12,823 nucleotides of DNA from JABSOG01 sp041583135. GTDB taxonomy: Bacteria; Pseudomonadota; Gammaproteobacteria; Enterobacterales; Alteromonadaceae. Location: contig JBFHGJ010000141.1 in assembly GCA_041583135.1 (NCBI GenBank), positions 1-12,823 of the forward strand. The letters run 5' to 3'. Each line of letters opens with the position of its first letter. The stretch's first letter is position 1. Positions 4,893 through 11,923 of this stretch are shown one piece after another. Below the pieces are notes generated by a model. That model ran no database searches, was not told the DNA's origin, and saw only the letters and a program-made list of their open reading frames with translations. Made by a program: the position numbers and the translations under genes.

Positions 4893-7800
4893 ATGAAACT
4901 TGTCGATGTTGCCGTCCGCCGCCCTGTCACTGTTTGGATGTTTGTCTGCGCAGTGGTGTTGTTTGGCCTCGTGTCGTTATCTAGATTGAGTATCAATCTG
5001 TTACCTGAGCTGTCCTATCCGACCTTGACTATTCGCACCGACTATCAAGGCGCAGCGCCCTCAGAGGTCGAACAGTTGGTCAGCAAACCGATAGAAGAAG
5101 CGGTAGGCACCGTCAAAGGGATCCGCAACGTCCATTCGGTCTCAAAGGCCGGTCAGTCAGATGTCGTACTGGAATTTGATTGGGGCATAGAAATGGACCT
5201 GGCCAGCCTTGAAGTACGCGAAAAGCTAGATATTCTACAACTGCCGCTGGATGTCAAAAGCCCCTTATTGCTGAAGTTCAACCCAAGTCTCGATCCGGTA
5301 TTGCGATTGGGCCTTAAAAGCGCTCAAGGCGGTAATTTAAAAGCCCAGCGCACCTTTGCCGAAGAACAGATCAAAAATAAACTCGAATCGATGCCCGGCG
5401 TGGCGTCAGTCAAAATAGGCGGCGGCCTTGAGCAACAGATTCAAGTCAACATCGACCAACGACGTGCCAGCCAGCTGAACATTTCGGTCAATACCATCGT
5501 CGATCGCCTCGCGGCGGAAAATGTCAATCAAGCCGGTGGCCGAGTCGATGACGGCAGTCAGTCTTATTTGGTCAGAACCTTAAATCAATTTGAAAGTCTT
5601 GATGACATTCGCAACATTTTCATCGCTCGTAGCGAGGGTAGAAACATTCGCCTAGCAGACTTAGCAAGCGTTAAAGATTATCATAAAGAACGCGACTCCA
5701 TTACCCGAGTCGATGGTGATGAAGCCATCGAAATTGCGATTTACAAAGAAGGCGATGCCAATACAGTAGAAGTAGCCAACAATGTCAAAGACGAGTTGGA
5801 AAGCTTGAAGAAGCAACTACCCGAAGATTATCAGCTGCAACTGGTTTATGACCAATCGATATTCATCGACAACGCCATCAGCGAAGTCAAATCCGCAGGT
5901 ATCATCGGTGGTTTGTTGGCGATGCTGGTGTTGTATTTCTTCTTACGCAACATCTGGTCTACGCTGATCATTTCAATCTCCATTCCCATTTCCGTTATCG
6001 CCACTTTCAACTTGATGTTCGGTAATGACATCAGCCTCAATATCATGAGCTTAGGCGGTATCGCACTGGCGGTTGGCCTGCTGGTCGATAACTCGATTGT
6101 GGTACTTGAAAACATCGCCCGACGACGCTCAGAAGGCGATAGCAATATGCTCGCAGCAACCGAAGGAACCAAAGAAGTGGCGATGGCGATCACCGCTTCA
6201 ACTTTGACCACCATGGCAGTATTTTTCCCATTGGTTTTTGTCGAGGGCATTGCCGGGCAATTGTTTTCCGACCAAGCACTGACCGTCACTTTCGCACTTT
6301 TGGCTTCATTGATTGTCGCCATTACACTGATCCCCATGCTCTCGGCGCGTTCGATGAGCGATAAAGAAGCAACAGAGGTCGATGAATTCGTCAAACCCTT
6401 GCCAAGTAAAGGACGACCAACGAACAAGTTGGCGCTTTTCTTTTGGGTTGCCACCCGACCGCTAGCTTGGTTGGGGCGCCTATTGTTCCACTACACCCCA
6501 CTGGCCTTAATGTTCACAATCAGTTTTACCTTTAAAGCCTTAAGTCTTGTCTGCGGCAAGCTCTTTGCACCATTACTGTGGTTGTTCGACAAATGTTACG
6601 GCGCATTTGCCGCCCTTTATGAAACCGTTTTGAAAATGGCATTAAAGGCCCGAGTCTTATTTGCAGGTTTGATTATCGCTTTGTGTGGTGCAACTTTTAT
6701 GTTGCTGCCGAAGCTTGGCATGGAGCTTATTCCATCGATGTCTCAAGGTGAGTTCTTTGTCGAGATCACATTGCCCTCAGGTTCACACATTGAGCAGACC
6801 GACCAAGCGATTGCCGATTTGAGTGAGGTAGCCAAAACCATTGATGCCGTCGCCAATACTTATGCCATCGTCGGCACCGGTAGCTTAATGAACGCTTCGC
6901 CTAGCCAAGGTGGCGATCATTGGGGCAGACTCAATGTGGTATTGAAACAAGGCAGCACTTTAGCAGATGAAGTTCAAACCATGAATGCATTGCGCGCAGC
7001 CATCAATACCATGCCGGGTATTCAAGCGCACTTCGATAAGGCCGAATTGTTTAGTTTTAAAACGCCGGTAGAAATCGAACTGTCGGCTTACGACCTCAAC
7101 AGTCTAGCCCTAGGGGCCAACCAACTGGTGGCCAAACTCGAAGCCAATGGCCGTTTTGTCGATGTCTCGAGCACCCTGCGCGATGGTCACCCAGAACTGA
7201 AAGTCTACTTCGACCACGCCAAACTGGCTCAGCTTGGCTTAAATGCCAGCGACGTATCCAAACTGTTGGCCACCCAAATCGGCGGCAACGTCGCCACCAG
7301 ATACACCATCAACGACCGCAAAATCGATGTCTTGGTCAGAACCCAAGAGCAAGATAGAAACTCGGTAGCTGATGTCCGCAATATCATCGTCAATCCCGGC
7401 AGCGATCACCCTATCACCCTTTCTGCCGTGGCCACAGTCACCGAATCATTGGGTCCAAGTGAAATAACCCGCGTCGGCCAACAGCGCGTTGCCATTGTCT
7501 CAGCCAACCTCGCCTACGGCGATTTAACCGCAGCAGTCGGTGAGGCCAATAACATCTTAACCGCAATGCAGCTGCCACTTAACATTTCAGCACGTATTGC
7601 CGGTCAGAACGAAGAAATGGAAAGCTCGTTCAACTCGTTGAAATTCGCGCTGATCCTTGCGGTATTTTTGGTGTATATCGTGATGGCATCACAGTTTGAG
7701 TCATTTTTACATCCTTTGCTTATTCTCTTTAGCGTGCCGCTGGCCTGCGCCGGATCGATTCTTGGTTTGTATATCAGCGGCACCAATGTTTCAATTATGG

Positions 7801-8174
7801 TATTTATTGGACTTATCATGCTTGCCGGTATCGTGGTCAATAATGCCATCGTCTTGATTGACCGGATCAACCAGTTGCGCTCGCAAGGCACAGAAAAAAC
7901 CAGCGCCATCATCATGGCGGCGCAATCGCGATTGCGCCCAATCATCATGACCACCTTGACCACCACTTTGGGTCTATTGCCTTTGGCAATCGGTCTGGGT
8001 GAAGGCGCCGAGATCAGAGCGCCAATGGCCATTACCGTCATATATGGTCTGATCTTTTCAACCTTATTAACCTTGATATTCATTCCGGTGATCTACAGCC
8101 TATTCGACATTAAACGGTTTCAAACCAGTCCAGCCGAAAAAGCGCTCAGCCAAGAGGTAGCCTGCCATGAATAA
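4893..8174 (+). CDS. RND family efflux permease, first of two
   Basis: Inner-membrane proton-driven exporter of the AcrB/HAE type, 1093 residues from the ATG at 4893 (MKLVDVAVRRPVTVWMF, the usual RND start; GAAAGG at 4878-4883). An upstream TTG at 4818 would add 25 residues lying over a hairpin and was rejected. The protein shows the RND plan: TM1, a periplasmic porter half (NLLPELSYPTL, SMPGVASVKIGG), TM2-6, TM7, a second porter half and TM8-12. In TM4 the motif is VDNSIVVLEN, so the AcrB Asp407 equivalent is Asp399 but Asp408 is Asn400. In TM10 VVNNAIVLID puts Asn983 at AcrB Lys940. Arg1013 and Thr1020 (RLRPIIMTT) match Arg971 and Thr978. The TM6-TM7 connection (about 488-586) is roughly 55 residues longer than in AcrB and strongly hydrophobic. 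It overlaps the next permease gene by 8 nt. Confidence 0.95.
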   Translation: MKLVDVAVRRPVTVWMFVCAVVLFGLVSLSRLSINLLPELSYPTLTIRTDYQGAAPSEVEQLVSKPIEEAVGTVKGIRNVHSVSKAGQSDVVLEFDWGIEMDLASLEVREKLDILQLPLDVKSPLLLKFNPSLDPVLRLGLKSAQGGNLKAQRTFAEEQIKNKLESMPGVASVKIGGGLEQQIQVNIDQRRASQLNISVNTIVDRLAAENVNQAGGRVDDGSQSYLVRTLNQFESLDDIRNIFIARSEGRNIRLADLASVKDYHKERDSITRVDGDEAIEIAIYKEGDANTVEVANNVKDELESLKKQLPEDYQLQLVYDQSIFIDNAISEVKSAGIIGGLLAMLVLYFFLRNIWSTLIISISIPISVIATFNLMFGNDISLNIMSLGGIALAVGLLVDNSIVVLENIARRRSEGDSNMLAATEGTKEVAMAITASTLTTMAVFFPLVFVEGIAGQLFSDQALTVTFALLASLIVAITLIPMLSARSMSDKEATEVDEFVKPLPSKGRPTNKLALFFWVATRPLAWLGRLLFHYTPLALMFTISFTFKALSLVCGKLFAPLLWLFDKCYGAFAALYETVLKMALKARVLFAGLIIALCGATFMLLPKLGMELIPSMSQGEFFVEITLPSGSHIEQTDQAIADLSEVAKTIDAVANTYAIVGTGSLMNASPSQGGDHWGRLNVVLKQGSTLADEVQTMNALRAAINTMPGIQAHFDKAELFSFKTPVEIELSAYDLNSLALGANQLVAKLEANGRFVDVSSTLRDGHPELKVYFDHAKLAQLGLNASDVSKLLATQIGGNVATRYTINDRKIDVLVRTQEQDRNSVADVRNIIVNPGSDHPITLSAVATVTESLGPSEITRVGQQRVAIVSANLAYGDLTAAVGEANNILTAMQLPLNISARIAGQNEEMESSFNSLKFALILAVFLVYIVMASQFESFLHPLLILFSVPLACAGSILGLYISGTNVSIMVFIGLIMLAGIVVNNAIVLIDRINQLRSQGTEKTSAIIMAAQSRLRPIIMTTLTTTLGLLPLAIGLGEGAEIRAPMAITVIYGLIFSTLLTLIFIPVIYSLFDIKRFQTSPAEKALSQEVACHE

Positions 8175-11100
8175 GTACCAATCTATCGGCGCTAAGCTGG
8201 CCGGGTTTGCGCTTAAACGCCCGGTCACCACCGTGATGTTTTTTATGTCGATGTTGCTGCTCGGCATCGTCGCCAGTCGCCTACTCCCTCTTGAGAAATG
8301 GCCAGGCATTGAAATACCAGAGTTGTATATCAATGTGCCCTATCCCAACTCAACGCCAGCGGAGGTTGAGCGTTTGATCACCCGTCCGGTAGAAGAAGCG
8401 CTGGCCACTATCTCTGGCATCGAAAGAATGCGTTCATATTCAAGACCAGATGGTGCCGATATCTCGGTTGCGTTTAAGTGGGATGACAATATTGGTGCCA
8501 AAAGCATTGAAGCGCGAGAAAAGCTCGACGCCATTAGGCACTTGCTGCCGGCGGAAGTCGAACGGGTATTGGTGTATCAATTCAGCACCAACGACATGCC
8601 GGTGTTCCGTTTGCGTATCTCATCGGACCGCGATTTATCAATGGCCTATGACATGCTCGATAGAAATCTCAAGCGTCCCATTGAACGAGTCAGCGGCGTT
8701 TCACAGGTCACCTTATATGGTGTCGATAAAAGACAAATTAGCATTCGTCTGGACTCAGCCCGGATATCGTCACTCAAGATCAACTCACAGGCCTTGGCAG
8801 CCAAGTTGCGCCAGTTCAACTTTTCGATGACCGCAGGCCACCTGTTTGCCCAAGACAACAAAATTTTGGTCAACCCAATCGGTGAGTTTCAAAGTATTGA
8901 CGAAATACGCGATTTGATTGTCGCCGACAACGTACGATTAAAAGATATTGCCACCATCAATCTAGAACAGCCCGAAGCAATTGAAGGCAGACACTTGAAT
9001 CAAACCTATGCCATCGGATTGGATATCTTCAAAGACTCGGCAAGCAACTTGGTCGATGTCGCCGACCGAGTGCTAAAGGTGATTGACAAGGCTGGTGCCA
9101 GCCCACAGTTTAACGGCATCAACCTGTATGTGATGGACAATATGGCAGAAGGTGTCACCAGCTCTTTGTCCAACCTGTTAGAGGCAGGTCTTATCGGCGC
9201 TGTGCTGTCACTCATTGTGCTTTACGCCTTTTTACGCAATATTCCAATGACGCTGGTTGTGGTTTTGTCAGTGCCCTTTTCTATCTTTATCACCTTAGGC
9301 ATGATGTATCTAATGGGCTATAGCCTCAACATCTTGTCGATGATGGGGTTAATGTTGGCCGTTGGTATGCTGGTTGATAATGCGGTGGTGATCACCGAAA
9401 GCATCTTCCATGAAAAAGACAGTGGTTTGGATAACGAAGCGGCCACCAAAGCAGGTGTATCAAAAGTCTCACTTGCGGTCATTGCCGGCACGGTAACCAC
9501 CGCCATCGTCTTTGTGCCCAACATCATTGGTAAGAAAATTGACGTCACCGTATTTTTAGAGCACGTCGCCATTGCCATCATCATCTCATTGTTTGCTTCA
9601 TTGTTGATAGCGCAAACCCTGATCCCATTACTCACCAGCAAAATTCAATATCAGGCAAAAAAAGTCGCGCAAAAGGCACCATCAAAACTATTCTTGTTCT
9701 ATCAAAGATCGCTCAATTGGGTAATGTCTCATCAAAAGGCCACCGTGGTCCTTACCTTATGCGGCTTGATGCTTGTAGCCACTTCAATGGCCTTTGTTTC
9801 CAAAGACGCCGACCGTGATGAAGACAAGGAAAGGATCAGACTGTTTTACAACCTGATCAGCACCTATAGCGTCGAAGAAGTCGAAAAAACCGTCACCGAG
9901 ATAGAAAACTATCTGTTTGCCAATAAAGACAAGTTTTACATTGAATCGGTTTACAGCTACTACAATAATGGATTCGCCGAATCCACCATCATGCTGAAAA
10001 AAGATCTGCCGATAACGATGGCAGCATTAAAAGAAATGATCAGCAAAGATATGCCCAAGATAGCCCGTGGAGAGCCTAAGTTTGCTTTCTCAGGATTTGG
10101 AGAGGAAGGTTTAACCATCAACCTGTTGGGTAACTCGACCGATCAGCTGATTGAAATTGTCGATTCTCTGGTGCCGGTCCTCAGTCAAATCGATGACGTC
10201 GTCAAAGTCACCTCAGATGTCGCTGGGGAGCGCAAAGAGCTGCAACTTATCGTTGACCGTACCTTAGTCCATCGCCTTGGGTTAACGACTGCCGATGTGG
10301 CAGCGGCAGTCAGCACGGCACTTAGAGGCAATAATCTACGTACCTTCCGCCATGCCGATGCCGGTGAATTGCGTGTAACACTCAACTTCGACAAGTCTTT
10401 GTCGAAATCGATAGAAGCCCTGCGCCAACTGCCTATTTTACGACAAGAAGGTAGAGTGTATACCCTCGATAACCTCGCCAAAATCAACATTACTCGTGGG
10501 CTGGACGACATCTTTAGAATCGACCGTCAGACCGGCCTAACAGTAAAAGTCGCCTTTAAAGACGACGTTCCGCTTGAACAGGCAAGAGAGCGGATCGAGA
10601 AAGTGCTTAAGAGTTTTGATTTTCCCTCAGGTAACCGCTGGAAGCTCGACGGCAGCTTTAGAAAGCAAAACGAAGATATGGCCTTGATGGGTCAAAATAT
10701 GGTGCTGGCAGTGATCATGATCTACATCGTTATGGCTGCTCTGTTTGAATCATTATTATTGCCGACGGCCGTGATCACCTCATTGCTGCTCTCGATTTTT
10801 GGCGTCTTTTTGGCCTTTGCCGTCACCGGCACTTCGATGTCGATAATGGGCATGATAGGCATATTGATCTTAATGGGGATAGTGGTCAATAACGGGATAG
10901 TGCTGGTCGATAGGATAAACCAGCTGGTCAATCAAGGGCTTGATCTTAGGACGGCGATCGTCAACGGCTGTCTAGATAGGGTGAGGCCTATCATGATGAC
11001 AGTGGCCACCACCGTGCTGGGCCTTGTGCCACTGGCAATGGGTGGCACCCAAATCGGCGGTGATGGCCCACCGTATGCACCGATGGCCATCGCCATCATC

Positions 11101-11235
11101 GGCGGTTTGACCTTCTCCACCGTCACCAGCCTATACTTGGTGCCACTGGCCTACGTGTTGCTGTTGAAAATGCGTTATCGGGTCTCACTGCTATTGGCCA
11201 GCAGCCAAGCCAAGGTAGCAAGAGTATTTGGTTAA
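8167..11235 (+). CDS. RND family efflux permease, second of two
   Basis: A 1022-residue permease of the same superfamily but clearly different from its neighbour; the two may form a mixed trimer as MdtB/MdtC do, or work separately with the shared adaptor. TM1 begins at about residue 16 (LKRPVTTVMFFMSMLLLG), followed by LEKWPGIEIPELYINVPYPN and RPVEEALATISGIE of the porter domain. TM4 has VDNAVVITES with Asp404 and Asn405 at the AcrB Asp407/Asp408 positions. TM10 has VVNNGIVLVDRIN with Asn908 in place of Lys940. Arg938 and Thr945 (RVRPIMMT) match Arg971/Thr978. Unlike the first permease it has no long TM6-TM7 insertion. Its ATG lies inside the last codons of the first permease gene (8 nt overlap), with AGAGGT upstream, implying coupled translation. 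No outer-membrane factor gene follows. Confidence 0.95.
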   Translation: MNKYQSIGAKLAGFALKRPVTTVMFFMSMLLLGIVASRLLPLEKWPGIEIPELYINVPYPNSTPAEVERLITRPVEEALATISGIERMRSYSRPDGADISVAFKWDDNIGAKSIEAREKLDAIRHLLPAEVERVLVYQFSTNDMPVFRLRISSDRDLSMAYDMLDRNLKRPIERVSGVSQVTLYGVDKRQISIRLDSARISSLKINSQALAAKLRQFNFSMTAGHLFAQDNKILVNPIGEFQSIDEIRDLIVADNVRLKDIATINLEQPEAIEGRHLNQTYAIGLDIFKDSASNLVDVADRVLKVIDKAGASPQFNGINLYVMDNMAEGVTSSLSNLLEAGLIGAVLSLIVLYAFLRNIPMTLVVVLSVPFSIFITLGMMYLMGYSLNILSMMGLMLAVGMLVDNAVVITESIFHEKDSGLDNEAATKAGVSKVSLAVIAGTVTTAIVFVPNIIGKKIDVTVFLEHVAIAIIISLFASLLIAQTLIPLLTSKIQYQAKKVAQKAPSKLFLFYQRSLNWVMSHQKATVVLTLCGLMLVATSMAFVSKDADRDEDKERIRLFYNLISTYSVEEVEKTVTEIENYLFANKDKFYIESVYSYYNNGFAESTIMLKKDLPITMAALKEMISKDMPKIARGEPKFAFSGFGEEGLTINLLGNSTDQLIEIVDSLVPVLSQIDDVVKVTSDVAGERKELQLIVDRTLVHRLGLTTADVAAAVSTALRGNNLRTFRHADAGELRVTLNFDKSLSKSIEALRQLPILRQEGRVYTLDNLAKINITRGLDDIFRIDRQTGLTVKVAFKDDVPLEQARERIEKVLKSFDFPSGNRWKLDGSFRKQNEDMALMGQNMVLAVIMIYIVMAALFESLLLPTAVITSLLLSIFGVFLAFAVTGTSMSIMGMIGILILMGIVVNNGIVLVDRINQLVNQGLDLRTAIVNGCLDRVRPIMMTVATTVLGLVPLAMGGTQIGGDGPPYAPMAIAIIGGLTFSTVTSLYLVPLAYVLLLKMRYRVSLLLASSQAKVARVFG

Positions 11236-11243
11236 TGCCTATT

Positions 11244-11273
11244 GCGCTATGGTAAACGGATTTACCTCAGCGC
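11244..11273. terminator. Hairpin between convergent RND operon and nsrR
   Basis: GCGCT (11244-11248) and GGTAAA (11251-11256) pair with TTTACC (11261-11266) and AGCGC (11269-11273), giving an 11 bp stem with a 2x2 internal loop and a CGGA tetraloop. It starts 8 bp after the permease stop codon. No T-run follows on either strand, so it may be a weak or factor-assisted 3' end serving both converging units. Confidence 0.45.
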
Positions 11274-11302
11274 TAGTGCATGAAAGTAACCAGATAAAAG
11301 CA

Positions 11303-11731
11303 CTATGCCGGGTTTAGAATATACACCGTCTGACTGTTGGGCTTGACCACATCGGCCAAGGTATATTGCGCTAGATGATCTAAAAACCCCTGCTGCGCGG
11401 CAAACAAAATATGACGTAATTCACAGCCTTGTTTGATTAAGCAAGGCTTATCATCACAATTGACCGGATCTAAAGTCAGCTCCATCAAAGCGACAATCTC
11501 ATGCAGGCCGATAGCTTCAGGCTTCTTACCCAGCCGAATTCCGCCATTTTTGCCACGTAACGCTTCAACATAGCCGGCTTTGACCAGCTTTTGCACGATT
11601 TTCATCACATGATCTTTTGAGATCTCAAATGCCTCGGTCACCTCTTTAATGGTGGTCAGCTTATCTGCTTGCTGCGCGGCCAAATATATCAGCACACGAA
11701 AAGCAAAGTCAGTATGTTTGGTCAGTCTCAC
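11303..11731 (-). CDS. nsrR: Nitric-oxide-sensing Rrf2-family repressor NsrR
   Basis: A cytoplasmic DNA-binding repressor whose iron-sulfur cluster reacts with NO, releasing its targets, chiefly hmp. With the GTG at 11731 the protein is 142 residues (E. coli NsrR 141). It opens VRLTKHTDFAFRVLIYLA with Asp8, a cluster ligand in NsrR. The winged helix-turn-helix (about 26-70) contains the Rrf2 signature KAGYVEALRGKNGGIRLGK. The three cluster cysteines are Cys92, Cys97 and Cys103 (VNCDDKPCLIKQGC), and the TLADVV tail also matches E. coli. An in-frame GTG at 11791 would add 20 unrelated residues and was rejected because the family starts at this LT.TD block; GGTGAT lies just upstream of the chosen start. 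It is divergent from hmp, so it probably sits beside its own operators and may be autoregulated. Confidence 0.95.
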   Translation of the reverse strand: MRLTKHTDFAFRVLIYLAAQQADKLTTIKEVTEAFEISKDHVMKIVQKLVKAGYVEALRGKNGGIRLGKKPEAIGLHEIVALMELTLDPVNCDDKPCLIKQGCELRHILFAAQQGFLDHLAQYTLADVVKPNSQTVYILNPA

Positions 11732-11815
11732 AACGTGATCACCTTGTCTCGAATTATTTTTGTCAATATCAACCGCGCGCAACAGGCGCACCTTAGCAGC
11801 GGTTTTAGCATAAGC

Positions 11816-11839
11816 TTTGGATCTGTGACTTGATCCAAA
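11816..11839. repeat. Perfect inverted repeat in the nsrR/hmp control region
   Basis: TTTGGATC (11816-11823) and GATCCAAA (11832-11839) are exact reverse complements separated by 8 bp. The right arm runs through the FNR-type box. The size and symmetry suit a dimeric DNA-binding protein, or a hairpin in the nsrR leader if transcription starts further right. I do not recognise the motif. Confidence 0.5.
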
Positions 11840-11843
11840 TCAA
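11830..11843. promoter_or_regulatory. Perfect FNR/EtrA-type binding site upstream of hmp
   Basis: TTGAT-CCAA-ATCAA matches the FNR consensus at all ten defined bases. It overlaps the putative hmp -35 element and touches the first NsrR-like box without a gap. In E. coli hmp is known to be repressed by FNR under anaerobiosis; the same sign is the simplest reading here because the box covers the -35. Confidence 0.75.
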
Positions 11844-11859
11844 AAGATGCATGTATGAT
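11830..11859 (+). promoter_or_regulatory. Candidate hmp promoter
   Basis: TTGATC (11830-11835) and TATGAT (11854-11859) lie 18 bp apart and resemble sigma-70 elements (4 of 6 and 5 of 6). Transcription would begin near 11866, leaving a leader of about 58 nt. Both elements are covered by predicted repressor sites, as expected for a gene that is off until NO appears. Confidence 0.5.
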
Positions 11860-11866
11860 ACACCTT
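11844..11866. promoter_or_regulatory. NsrR-like box 1 upstream of hmp
   Basis: A 23 bp 11-1-11 element with half-sites AAGATGCATGT and, on the other strand, AAGGTGTATCA. The left half closely follows the known NsrR half-site AAGATGCATTT; the right half is weaker (7 of 11 symmetric positions). It covers the predicted -10. Confidence 0.65.
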
Positions 11867-11871
11867 TTAAA

Positions 11872-11894
11872 AAGAGGCATGTAAAATACCTCTT
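11872..11894. promoter_or_regulatory. NsrR-like box 2 upstream of hmp
   Basis: A second 23 bp 11-1-11 palindrome with half-sites AAGAGGCATGT and AAGAGGTATTT, 9 of 11 positions symmetric; one further A/T pair extends it on each side. It lies 28 bp downstream of box 1 centre to centre, about 30 bp before the hmp ATG and just after the predicted transcription start, where bound NsrR would block the polymerase. Confidence 0.65.
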
Positions 11895-11923
11895 TATATT
11901 TTTCCTTCAATTTGGAGCAACTC

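Noticed and set aside
5846..6454. 202-codon antisense open frame inside the first permease, and similar antisense frames at 7604-8083 and 9318-9641
   Set aside because: They are shadows of hydrophobic coding sequence in the opposite frame, with Met/Ile/Thr-rich translations and no domain.
11274..11305. TAGTGC/GCACTA inverted pair near the nsrR stop codon
   Set aside because: The 6 bp arms are separated by 20 nt and overlap the stop codon, which is weak and expected by chance; the adjacent 11244-11273 hairpin is far better.
11732..11791. 20-residue N-terminal extension of NsrR from a GTG at 11791
   Set aside because: Rrf2 proteins begin at the LT.(Y/F)TD block; with the GTG at 11731 the cysteines and Asp8 line up with known NsrR.
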